Source: CAYTYZ01 sp964442385
Lineage (GTDB): Bacteria; Patescibacteriota; Microgenomatia; UBA12405
Assembly (NCBI GenBank): GCA_964442385.1
Contig: CAYTYZ010000016.1
Coordinates: forward strand, 1-23,009
Length of the DNA: 23,009 nt
Direction of reading: 5' to 3'
Below the pieces are notes generated by a model. The model was not told the DNA's origin, searched no databases, and saw only the letters and a program-made list of their open reading frames with translations. Below are positions 6,584 through 14,145 of this stretch, one piece after another; the first letter of the stretch is position 1, and the number at the start of each line of letters is the position of its first letter. The position numbers were made by a program, and so were the translations under genes.

Positions 6584-7705
6584 TTATTGTTGGCGTTTTA
6601 AAAAAGATGGAATATCAAATTCGGATTCTATTTCTAGACCTTCCGGTAGGTTTTGCAGATTGTAGTTATGATTAAAAGGATTGTTATTTTCACTTACTTG
6701 AGTTTGAGAGACAACTTTGGGCACTTGTTTTCTAAGTCTGCTCTCGTCAAAACCTGTAGCTATGATGGTGATTTTGATTTTACCTTTCAAAGACTCGTCA
6801 AGGGTTGTACCAAAAATGATATTTGCATCCGCTGATGCTTGTTGTCTTACGATTTCACTAGCCAGAGCTACCTCCCTCATGCCCAAATCTGGACCTCCGG
6901 CAATATTAATTAATACACCTCTAGCACCGGCAATATCTACTTCAACTAAAGGTGAATGAATGGCATCATCAATGGCTTTTTGAGCTCTATCCTCTCCTTC
7001 AGCTTCTCCAACACCCATGAGAGCAGTACCGGCGTCACTCATAATTGACCTAATATCGGCAAAATCAAGATTTATATGACCGGGAAGAGTGATGATGTCG
7101 GCAATAGCCTTGGTACCCTTGGTTAAAACCGAGTCGGCAAGCTTAAAGGCTTGGGTTATTGGCATATCTTGGTCAGTAGCCAAAATATCCATGACTTTTT
7201 GATTAGGTATAACTATTAGAGCATCCACGTATTGTTTTAGATTTAGAATGCCCTCCTCGGCATTGGTCATGCGGTGCGTGCCTTCAAAAAAGAAGGGTTT
7301 GGTAACTACCGCAATCGTTAAGATACCTAATTCCTTTTTGGCTATTTGGGCAATAATTGGGGCAGCCCCGGTGCAAGTTCCTCCACCCATACCTCCGGCG
7401 ATAAAAACCATGTCGGTGCCAGAAAGTAGCTCTTTGATTCTGTCTTTGGATTCTTCAGCAGCCTTTTGACCCATTTGAGGTTTGCCACCTGCTCCAAGTC
7501 CCCGAGTTAATTTGTCACCTATTTGGATTTTGATTTCAGCTTGGCTTTGTAATAGGGCTTGGGAGTCGGTATTGACGGCAACAAAGTCCACGCCTTGAAT
7601 ATTACCCTCGGCAATCATGGAGTTAATGGCATTGTTGCCACCTCCACCCACCCCAATAACTTTAATTTTGGCAAATTGACCTGATAATGTTTTTACTAGT
7701 CCCAT
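6584..7705 (-). CDS. ftsZ: Cell division protein FtsZ
   Basis: Tubulin-like GTPase that forms the Z-ring, 373 residues. The nucleotide-binding N-terminus is VIGVGGGGNNAINSM (16-30). The tubulin signature is GGGTCTG (107-113), with Cys where Gly is usual. The catalytic T7 loop is NLDFADIRSIM (212-222), and the protein ends in the conserved tail peptide FDIPSFLKRQQ, which binds FtsA and other partners. The linker is short. It begins 3 bases after ftsA. TACCCT lies 5 bases before the ATG, and there is no Shine-Dalgarno. Confidence 0.98.
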   Translation of the reverse strand: MGLVKTLSGQFAKIKVIGVGGGGNNAINSMIAEGNIQGVDFVAVNTDSQALLQSQAEIKIQIGDKLTRGLGAGGKPQMGQKAAEESKDRIKELLSGTDMVFIAGGMGGGTCTGAAPIIAQIAKKELGILTIAVVTKPFFFEGTHRMTNAEEGILNLKQYVDALIVIPNQKVMDILATDQDMPITQAFKLADSVLTKGTKAIADIITLPGHINLDFADIRSIMSDAGTALMGVGEAEGEDRAQKAIDDAIHSPLVEVDIAGARGVLINIAGGPDLGMREVALASEIVRQQASADANIIFGTTLDESLKGKIKITIIATGFDESRLRKQVPKVVSQTQVSENNNPFNHNYNLQNLPEGLEIESEFDIPSFLKRQQ

Positions 7706-7708
7706 AGT

Positions 7709-8920
7709 TTAGGGTAATAATGGATGTAATAACTTTTTTAGATTAGAAATAAAATTAGAACTAGATTTTGGTTTTTTAAGTTCCTGAGGGGATGAAAGTA
7801 AGTCTACGTGTTGTTTAAGTAATCCAATTGTAGACACATAGCTTGGAGTATTTATGTCTTCAATAAGTCCTCCCACCGGGCAGATAGTAGCAATTCTGGT
7901 AGACATGTTAAGAATTTTACCAGCTATAGTTTGACAATTTGTTGTAAGAGCTCCTCCTCCGCACAAGATGGCTCCTGAGTTTAAAAGAGATTTTACCTTT
8001 CTCTCTTCCAAGTGTTGGTTTATTAGGTAAAACAGATCCTCAAGTCGGGGTTTTATAATGCCGTTTACGGCTGTGCTAGTATTAATTTTTTTTCCAGACA
8101 CTTCTATTTCTTCGGGTAGTGATTTTGAATCCAAGGCAGAAAGTGAATGTTTAATTTTTTGGGCATCTTCTAGGGAAAGCCGAAGTCCAATGGCCAGGTC
8201 ATTGGTAATATTATTACCACCAACAGGAATAATAAATACTCCAAGTACGGTCTGCTCTGAGAATACTGTAACGCTGGTTTCGTGTCCTCCAATATCGATA
8301 AGAAGTGAGCCAAGCTCTTTGTCAGTAGTATTTAGAGCACAGATACTGGCTGATATCCCACTAAAAGATAAAGAAGTAAGATTGATATTGTTATTGGAAA
8401 AGGCGCGATAAAGATTTTTTAGTAGTGAGCTACTTCCAATAATTATAGTTGTCTTTACTTCCAGTTTACTGCCTATCATACCAGTAGGGTCTACAATATT
8501 TTTTTGTTCGTCTAGAATAAACAGTTGAGGTATAACATGAATAATTTCCTTTCCATTTGGAAGATCGACTTCCTTACTGTTTTCTATAGCTTTGGCAACA
8601 TCTGATTTACTTACTTCACCTGATTTTGCTGAAACTAATGCAAAACCTTGACCCACTATAGATTCAAAATGAGTTCCACTGGTGGTAAGATGACAGGAGT
8701 CAAGCTTGGTACCTGTCATTCGCTCAACGGATTCTTTGATACTTTTTATAGTGGAGGTGGCTTGATCGAGATTAATGATTTGACCTTTTTTGAAACCTAG
8801 ACTGGGTGACGTGGCAACACCAACAATATTTAATTTTTGGTCTTCTTTAAAATACTGTCCGATCACTCCAGTGATTTTAGAAGATCCCACGTCGAATCCT
8901 TTGATTAAAGTAGACTGCAT
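7709..8920 (-). CDS. ftsA: Cell division protein FtsA
   Basis: Actin-like membrane tether of the Z-ring, 403 residues. Phosphate-1 motif near the N-terminus is GFDVGSSKITGVIG. A second actin-like phosphate loop is LLIDIGGHETSVTVF, and a third glycine-rich loop is AILCGGGALT. The C-terminus ends in the amphipathic stretch NFISNLKKLLHPLLP, which fits the membrane-targeting helix. ftsQ, usually just upstream, is missing; murG is the upstream neighbour. The gene has its own promoter. Confidence 0.96.
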   Translation of the reverse strand: MQSTLIKGFDVGSSKITGVIGQYFKEDQKLNIVGVATSPSLGFKKGQIINLDQATSTIKSIKESVERMTGTKLDSCHLTTSGTHFESIVGQGFALVSAKSGEVSKSDVAKAIENSKEVDLPNGKEIIHVIPQLFILDEQKNIVDPTGMIGSKLEVKTTIIIGSSSLLKNLYRAFSNNNINLTSLSFSGISASICALNTTDKELGSLLIDIGGHETSVTVFSEQTVLGVFIIPVGGNNITNDLAIGLRLSLEDAQKIKHSLSALDSKSLPEEIEVSGKKINTSTAVNGIIKPRLEDLFYLINQHLEERKVKSLLNSGAILCGGGALTTNCQTIAGKILNMSTRIATICPVGGLIEDINTPSYVSTIGLLKQHVDLLSSPQELKKPKSSSNFISNLKKLLHPLLP

Positions 8921-8925
8921 ATTTA

Positions 8926-8954
8926 ATTCTACCCTTTGGCTTGTAATGTTGCAA
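8926..8954 (-). promoter_or_regulatory. Promoter of ftsA-ftsZ
   Basis: In the 36-base gap between murG and ftsA the minus strand has TTGCAA (8949-8954), a 17-base spacer and TAGAAT (8926-8931), then TAAAT and ATG 8920. It would drive ftsA and ftsZ separately from the upstream wall genes, with a leaderless or nearly leaderless mRNA. Confidence 0.55.
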
Positions 8955-8956
8955 AG

Positions 8957-10063
8957 TTAGTTTTTAAGGAGACTGTGAACTAGGGTTAAAAATGCTGTGG
9001 TACCAGAAGAGCTAAAAGAAGTCTCGTGTTTCAAATTTGGCAACATAGATAACCGTTCAATCGTTTCAATTAATTTGTCTCCAGTTAGACTGTTTTCATC
9101 AATTATTTCGACATGTTGGCTCATTATTTGTTTTGCCCAAGTTGCATTTTTCAACTGTTCGTCCTGTTGAGAATTTGGTAGAGGAATTAAAATAGAATTT
9201 TTAGAAAGGGCCACTAGCTCTTGGGTTATATTGGCCCCTGAACGACTTATTATTACTTTTGCATTTTGATATATAGGGACTACTTCTTTGGTTTCTATGT
9301 ACTCAAAACATTGATAATTAGGCTGTCCTTTGGTGGCAACCGAAACGTGTCCAAAGTCTAATTTGCCTACTTGATGAATAATATTATATTTATTCAAGAG
9401 TTCGGGCAATATTGATAAAATAATTTTGTTTAAGGCCACAGAACCTTGGTTTCCACCGGTAATGTAAATCAGGGGCTTGTGATTATGAATTTTTTTCAAT
9501 ATAGAACTTTTATTTGACGGTTTAAATAAGTCGGAGCGCAACAAATTTCCAGTGGTTTGGGTTTTGGCTTTCGGTAGGGTTTGTTTTTGAAGTGGGTTGT
9601 CAAAGGATAGGGCAATTTTGCTAACAACTGGAGCTGCCAGTTTTGTAGTCAGGCTATTGGTCATGGTTTGTTCATGAATTATGCTTTTAATTCCCTGGAG
9701 CCAGCCAGCATAAAGAACGGGTATCGAAGTGTATCCCCCAAAAGAAACAATAAGGCTAGGCTTAATTTGGTGGAGAATCTTCCAAGCTACAAATACACCC
9801 AAAATGGTTGTAGGGATACCCTTTAGGCTGGAAAGTAGACTATTTCTGTCGAACTTGCCGCTATTTACAACAAAATACCTAACACCAAGTTTTTGAAACA
9901 ATTCATATTCTGTGGCAATAACTTGACTGTTTAATGATCGGTATTTTCTACCTAAATAGTAGATTTCCCACTTGAAAGTTGTGTCGTTTTTTAGTGCTCT
10001 TATTAATTCCAGAGCTGGTGATTGATGCGTACCGGTTATGACTATTTTGTTGATATTGGCCAC
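8957..10063 (-). CDS. murG: MurG-like GlcNAc transferase (lipid II synthesis)
   Basis: GT28 family enzyme that adds GlcNAc to lipid I to make lipid II on the cytoplasmic membrane face; 368 residues. Family motifs: SFGGYTSIPV, the IHEQTMTNSLT segment (usual IHEQN), ITGGNQGSVALN (usual GGSQGA..LN), and the UDP-GlcNAc site SRSGANITQEL followed by LIPLPNSQQDEQLKNA. The N-terminal glycine-rich loop is TGTHQSPALEL, not the usual GGTGGHxxPAL, keeping only the His and the PAL. The start is GTG, five bases after TATAAT, which itself overlaps the ftsW stop. Identity is supported by position between ftsW and ftsA. Confidence 0.92.
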   Translation of the reverse strand: MANINKIVITGTHQSPALELIRALKNDTTFKWEIYYLGRKYRSLNSQVIATEYELFQKLGVRYFVVNSGKFDRNSLLSSLKGIPTTILGVFVAWKILHQIKPSLIVSFGGYTSIPVLYAGWLQGIKSIIHEQTMTNSLTTKLAAPVVSKIALSFDNPLQKQTLPKAKTQTTGNLLRSDLFKPSNKSSILKKIHNHKPLIYITGGNQGSVALNKIILSILPELLNKYNIIHQVGKLDFGHVSVATKGQPNYQCFEYIETKEVVPIYQNAKVIISRSGANITQELVALSKNSILIPLPNSQQDEQLKNATWAKQIMSQHVEIIDENSLTGDKLIETIERLSMLPNLKHETSFSSSGTTAFLTLVHSLLKN

Positions 10064-10068
10064 TTTGA

Positions 10069-10074
10069 ATTATA
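10069..10074 (-). promoter_or_regulatory. -10-like TATAAT before murG
   Basis: A perfect TATAAT on the minus strand, five bases before the GTG start at 10063, includes the ftsW stop codon TAA. The -35 candidate TTTACC (10092-10097) at 17 bases is weak. It is one of the clearest members of the leaderless-like series in this window. Confidence 0.4.
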
Positions 10075-11104
10075 ACCCAAGAATAGCCAAAGGTAAAAAT
10101 AATACTATTAGTGAAGATCCTCCATAAGATATAAAGGGTAATGGTACTCCAGTAAGAGGAATTAGTCCTACTACAGATGATAAATTAACAAACGTTTGCA
10201 GAAGTATCCAAAGACAAAGTCCATAAGCAACATATGTTCTGAATGGCTCGAGAGATTGAGTAGAAATGCGAATAATATTTAGAGTTAAAACTAGATATGA
10301 AAGGCAAATAATAAACAGGCCAAGCAAGCCTAATTCTTCGCTGATAATAGCAGCAATAGAATCCTTGGCCAGTTGGGGAATAAATTTGTATTTTTGCTGA
10401 CTATTGCCTAACCCCACACCAAACAAACCTCCCGCACTTACTGCTTTTTGCATTTGCTGACTGTGATATGAGTTGTTTTGGAACATTGATAATAATCTAT
10501 CTCGCCTATAAGTACTCGTAAGTATTACTATAAAAACTAAAGGTATCAAAAGAGCTAGGGCTAAGATAAGTTTTTTAAGGTTTTGATTGCTTAGATAATA
10601 TAGGGCCAAGATAACCCCGGCACAAAGGCAGGTGCTGCTAAGATTGGGTTGAAAAAATATAAATGATAAAGGTAAACCCAGGGCAAGCCCTAGTTGTCTT
10701 AGGCCAATATTTTTATGAATAGAAAATAATTTGGAAAAATAAAGTATGCTGGCCAGTTTATAAAACTCTACTGGTTGTATAGTTAGACCAGCAATATTTA
10801 TCCAGCGTTGAGCTCCATAGGCTCTGTGACCAATACCTGGTATTAATACAGCAATTAAACTAATAGTCGAGAATATATAGAGCACACTGGAATATTTGTA
10901 CCAAAAATGTAATTTTACTTTTTTAAGAATTAAGTAAAGAATTATGGCCAGACTTATCCAAAGCACTTGTCGTTTTAAAAAGTACCAGCCATTGCCAAAA
11001 CTAGAGAGTGATTCAAAATAGGTTGTCGTGGCCAGGTAATATAAACCCAAAAGACACATTCCTAAAACTATAAAAATTGGTCTTATTTGAATTATTTTTG
11101 ACAC
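10070..11104 (-). CDS. ftsW: SEDS peptidoglycan glycosyltransferase FtsW
   Basis: A 344-residue polytopic SEDS polymerase for septal peptidoglycan, partner of FtsI. Motifs: GAQRWINIAG with QPVEFYKLA, QPNLSSTC, AAIISEELGLLG, and LTGVPLPFISYGGSS near the C-terminus. Position next to murG in the dcw cluster supports FtsW over RodA. The start is GTG at 11104, overlapping the end of the upstream NlpC/P60-like gene by 13 bases; the only upstream in-frame codons before a stop are GCC GCA CTT CTT. No Shine-Dalgarno is present, so translational coupling is likely. Confidence 0.93.
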   Translation of the reverse strand: MSKIIQIRPIFIVLGMCLLGLYYLATTTYFESLSSFGNGWYFLKRQVLWISLAIILYLILKKVKLHFWYKYSSVLYIFSTISLIAVLIPGIGHRAYGAQRWINIAGLTIQPVEFYKLASILYFSKLFSIHKNIGLRQLGLALGLPLSFIFFQPNLSSTCLCAGVILALYYLSNQNLKKLILALALLIPLVFIVILTSTYRRDRLLSMFQNNSYHSQQMQKAVSAGGLFGVGLGNSQQKYKFIPQLAKDSIAAIISEELGLLGLFIICLSYLVLTLNIIRISTQSLEPFRTYVAYGLCLWILLQTFVNLSSVVGLIPLTGVPLPFISYGGSSLIVLFLPLAILGL

Positions 11105-11775
11105 AAGAAGTGCGGCCTATAGATACCTGAAATTGGATTGTGTAAATCAAAAATTGTTCGAAAATCTTTGTTTGTAGAGGTGATTTCATCCCAAGTTTGT
11201 TGAAAAATATCACTATTAGGATTTGTTATATTGATATTAAAATTATGGACACAATTGTTATAACTTTCCGAACTATTGTGTAAAACCGTTATTCTACTAG
11301 CTGATTTTTGGGTAACTATCATCACGTGTCCCATGCCGTCTTTTCCAACCATGATGATTAGATCACCAGGTAAAATATCTTCTAAATTAATTTTTAAGCT
11401 ATTAACAGGTAAGGCCATATGGAGAGCCGAAACTGCCCTGCTACCATGACGTTTTATACCACGCCATTCCCCTATTAATCTAAAATAAATTCCAGCATGA
11501 CCAAGGGCTCGTGCAAGGTCGTCTAGAACGTTATAGACCAGCCCGGAGCATTCTAAACCTATGTTATATTTTTTTTGAATTTCAAGATCTGTTTGGCTTA
11601 AATTGCCTTGTTCTAATTCTCTAGCACAAGCAGTAGCATAGTTGATTTCAGCTATAGTACCCTTGCCTCCAAAAGGTCCTTCTTTTTCTATGGTACCATC
11701 TGGAAGAAGTTTATTTCTCCAGTATGGAATCCCAATATATGGTGCAATAATTAAATCTAGTTTATTCCCAACCAT
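11092..11775 (-). CDS. NlpC/P60-like cysteine peptidase-fold protein in dcw cluster
   Basis: A 227-residue protein with the hallmarks of the NlpC/P60 papain-like fold, whose members usually cut cell-wall peptides. Cys76 lies in LECSGLVYNVL (usual DCSGL), His150 in GDLIIMVGKDGMGHVMIV, and a polar residue follows in VLHNSSE. The assignment rests on these motifs and spacing. No signal peptide or membrane segment is seen, so export is unclear and a cytoplasmic role is possible. I chose ATG 11775, which overlaps mraY by 19 bases and has TATATT six bases upstream; ATG 11811 is an alternative that would add 12 residues. It sits between mraY and ftsW, where murD is normally found. Confidence 0.75.
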   Translation of the reverse strand: MVGNKLDLIIAPYIGIPYWRNKLLPDGTIEKEGPFGGKGTIAEINYATACARELEQGNLSQTDLEIQKKYNIGLECSGLVYNVLDDLARALGHAGIYFRLIGEWRGIKRHGSRAVSALHMALPVNSLKINLEDILPGDLIIMVGKDGMGHVMIVTQKSASRITVLHNSSESYNNCVHNFNINITNPNSDIFQQTWDEITSTNKDFRTIFDLHNPISGIYRPHFLCQK

Positions 11776-12791
11776 AGGGCAAATATAGCTAAAATAATAC
11801 CCGCCAACCAAGCTCGGGCTACAATTTTTGTCTCAGTCCAACTCAGGTACTGCAAGGTAAGATGTATAGGCGCAGCTGGAAAAATTTTTCTGCCAAGATA
11901 TCTTTTGCTAAATATTTGGATAAGGCTGCTCATACCTTCGACTATAAAAGGTAATCCAACAATAATAAGGGGAACAACCTTTCCAAGAAGCAGGGCAATT
12001 AGAGCAAATGTGGCACCAAAGGATAGGGCTCCCACATCACCCAACCAAATACGAGCTGGGCTAACATTGAAGTAGAGAAAGGCGATTATAGAACCTAGCC
12101 ATAGGGCAAGAAAGATTGAGATAGGAGTATCGGCTGAAGTTCCGGCAAGAACCCAAAAGGCAAAAAGTGAAATCATTAAAAGCCCACAGGAAAGTCCATC
12201 CAGGCCATCAGTTATATTAAAAAAATTGGCAAAAGCCACTATTAAAGTGGTGGCAAATGGTATGTAAAAAATCCCCAATCTTATGGCACCTGCGAATGGA
12301 ATGTATATAAAATCAATTCCAAGGTTGTAGTAAAGTAACAAAGCCGCAATCCCGGCTGCAATAAATTGTAGTATCAGTTTGTGTTTCATTCTTAAACCAA
12401 AAAAGCCTGTTTTTGCAAAACCAAAAAATTTCATTATGTCGTCATAAAGGCCTATAATTCCAAATGATAAAAAAGTGTAAAACATAATGAATAGTTCGTG
12501 GCCCATTTTGTAATTAGTACTTATAAATATTCGGCTGATTTTTAGTAAAGGTAGAGTACACAAAAAAAGCAGACAGACTGAAAAAACAATTAAAATACCT
12601 CCTCCCACCGGTGTACCGGCTTTGGCTGCATGAAATTTATCAAAAATAGGTGTTCGTTTGTTTTGAAAATCTAGTGTAACTTGCTTTTGTCGTTGAAACT
12701 TTAGTTTGTAAAGTAGATTAATAAAGGGAATTACTAAAATACTTGTCAGAAAAAATGAGACCAAAAGCATACCCAGATAAAGATGGATCAT
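11757..12791 (-). CDS. mraY: Phospho-N-acetylmuramoyl-pentapeptide transferase MraY
   Basis: Polytopic membrane enzyme that moves phospho-MurNAc-pentapeptide to undecaprenyl phosphate to give lipid I; 344 residues with about ten hydrophobic segments. It has KAGTPVGGG (57-65), the Asp pair YDDIMKFFG (Asp117-118), NITDGLDGL (Asp195), and WLGDVGALSFG (Asp252), so the catalytic acidic residues are kept. The usual PIHHHFE loop reads PIHLTLQ (308-314): only the first His remains. It begins 18 bases after murE; TAAAAT lies 7 bases before the ATG. Other members of the family (WecA-like) are less likely because of the dcw position. Confidence 0.9.
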   Translation of the reverse strand: MIHLYLGMLLVSFFLTSILVIPFINLLYKLKFQRQKQVTLDFQNKRTPIFDKFHAAKAGTPVGGGILIVFSVCLLFLCTLPLLKISRIFISTNYKMGHELFIMFYTFLSFGIIGLYDDIMKFFGFAKTGFFGLRMKHKLILQFIAAGIAALLLYYNLGIDFIYIPFAGAIRLGIFYIPFATTLIVAFANFFNITDGLDGLSCGLLMISLFAFWVLAGTSADTPISIFLALWLGSIIAFLYFNVSPARIWLGDVGALSFGATFALIALLLGKVVPLIIVGLPFIVEGMSSLIQIFSKRYLGRKIFPAAPIHLTLQYLSWTETKIVARAWLAGIILAIFALWLGIN

Positions 12792-12809
12792 ATCTAGTAT
12801 TTTAACTTT

Positions 12810-14144
12810 TTAGCTGGACATTGTCATCTTGGTATTTAGGGCTGTTCGAAAAGCATCGTTTTCTGACCAAGGATACTCAGTAGCGCCTATCAGAATAGTT
12901 TTTTGATGTCCGATACCAAGGGAAATTACAATGTCTTCTTTTTGGGCTATTAAGAGTGCAGTTGTTATAGCGTCTTGCCTATTATTAATTTCAAGGTACA
13001 AATTCCGACTTTTAAGTAATTTTCTAATGTTTCGAATTTCAGTTTTATTTGGCAAATTATTCTTTAATGCATAGGTGTGGGTACCAGTCTTCATACCAGA
13101 AATTATTTGAGAGTTAATAGTTTTAACGTCTTCTTGTCTTGTATCGTCAGTAGTTAGGATACTTAGGTTGCAAAATTTAGAAGCAATTTCACCCATTTTT
13201 GGACGTTTAGTCATGTCTCTACCTCCGGTGGCACCAAAAATAGAAATAATATTATTTTCAGGATAAGTTTTTCTTAAACTTGAAAAGGTAGCCAAAAAAG
13301 CTTGGGGAGTGTGTCCGTAGTCGATGATACATTTAATGCCCTGTTCGTTTGAAACTTCTTCACGCCTACCTTTGGTTTGTGGATAATCTAAAATCGTAGA
13401 AATGAGTATTTCGTCTGGAATCTGTAATTGTCTAATTATGGCTAGGACTGCCAAGATATTATAAAGTTGATATTCATAGTTGGAGTTGGTTTTAAATGCT
13501 TCATTTCCAACTTGGAAGGATAGGTAGTCACTGTTTAGCTTTATATCGGTAGCCCTGATGTTATTTCTTTGGTGGGTTCCGAAAGTGGTAATTTCTTTGG
13601 CAACAAGCTTTTTAAGTTTGAGCGTAGCTGGGTCATCACCGTTTGCTAGGGCAATAGTTGAACGGGATAAAAGCTTTGATTTGGCAAATAGGTATTTGTC
13701 CATATCCAGGTGATAATCTAGGTGTTCAGGGGCCAGATTTAAAAATACTCCAAGTAGAAAATTACATCCAAAGAATCTATGTTGATCGAGGGCTATGGAA
13801 GTAACTTCTAAAACTACATAATCAACTTTTTCATCATACATTTTTGCCAATAACTGTTGGATGAGCGCTGGATCTGGACTGGTCATGTGAAGCTGGGTGT
13901 CTAGCCAATCCGAATCAATTTTGGCACCTATGGTGGAGATTAGGCCTACTCTTAACCCAGCTTTTTTGAATACTTCATACAACAGAACACAAGTTGAGGT
14001 TTTGCCATCAGTTCCGGTAACCCCAATAATTTTTAATTTCCTGCCAGGATTGCCATACTTGGCCGACAATAGAAAATTTTTTGGCAGATGCCAAAAAGTG
14101 TTGACAAGCCTTTGTTTTATGGGGGGACGTGGGGTATTTGACAG
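12810..14144 (-). CDS. murE: UDP-MurNAc-tripeptide ligase (MurE-like)
   Basis: Mur ligase that adds the third amino acid to UDP-MurNAc-dipeptide in the cytoplasm. P-loop GVTGTDGKTS, central EVTSIALDQHRF and HLDYHLDMDKY, and C-terminal-domain DYGHTPQAF and FGATGGRDMTKRPKMG are all family motifs. The substrate loop reads DDTRQED where meso-DAP enzymes have DNPR, so the third residue cannot be called. The first conventional start is TTG 14069, but in-frame sequence upstream (LVNTFWHLPKNFLLSAKYGNPG) resembles the normal MurE lead-in to the P-loop. I therefore propose CTG 14144, right after ftsI and five bases from TATAAT (444 residues). The start is uncertain; the identity is firm. Confidence 0.88.
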   Translation of the reverse strand: MSNTPRPPIKQRLVNTFWHLPKNFLLSAKYGNPGRKLKIIGVTGTDGKTSTCVLLYEVFKKAGLRVGLISTIGAKIDSDWLDTQLHMTSPDPALIQQLLAKMYDEKVDYVVLEVTSIALDQHRFFGCNFLLGVFLNLAPEHLDYHLDMDKYLFAKSKLLSRSTIALANGDDPATLKLKKLVAKEITTFGTHQRNNIRATDIKLNSDYLSFQVGNEAFKTNSNYEYQLYNILAVLAIIRQLQIPDEILISTILDYPQTKGRREEVSNEQGIKCIIDYGHTPQAFLATFSSLRKTYPENNIISIFGATGGRDMTKRPKMGEIASKFCNLSILTTDDTRQEDVKTINSQIISGMKTGTHTYALKNNLPNKTEIRNIRKLLKSRNLYLEINNRQDAITTALLIAQKEDIVISLGIGHQKTILIGATEYPWSENDAFRTALNTKMTMSS

Positions 14145-14145
14145 A

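Noticed and set aside
8058..8411. Plus-strand frame of 117 codons inside ftsA
   Set aside because: Mirror frame of a well-supported gene, no start signals or recognisable protein.
11013..11213. Third frame over the ftsW/NlpC junction
   Set aside because: Overlaps two supported genes on the same strand and shows no domain.
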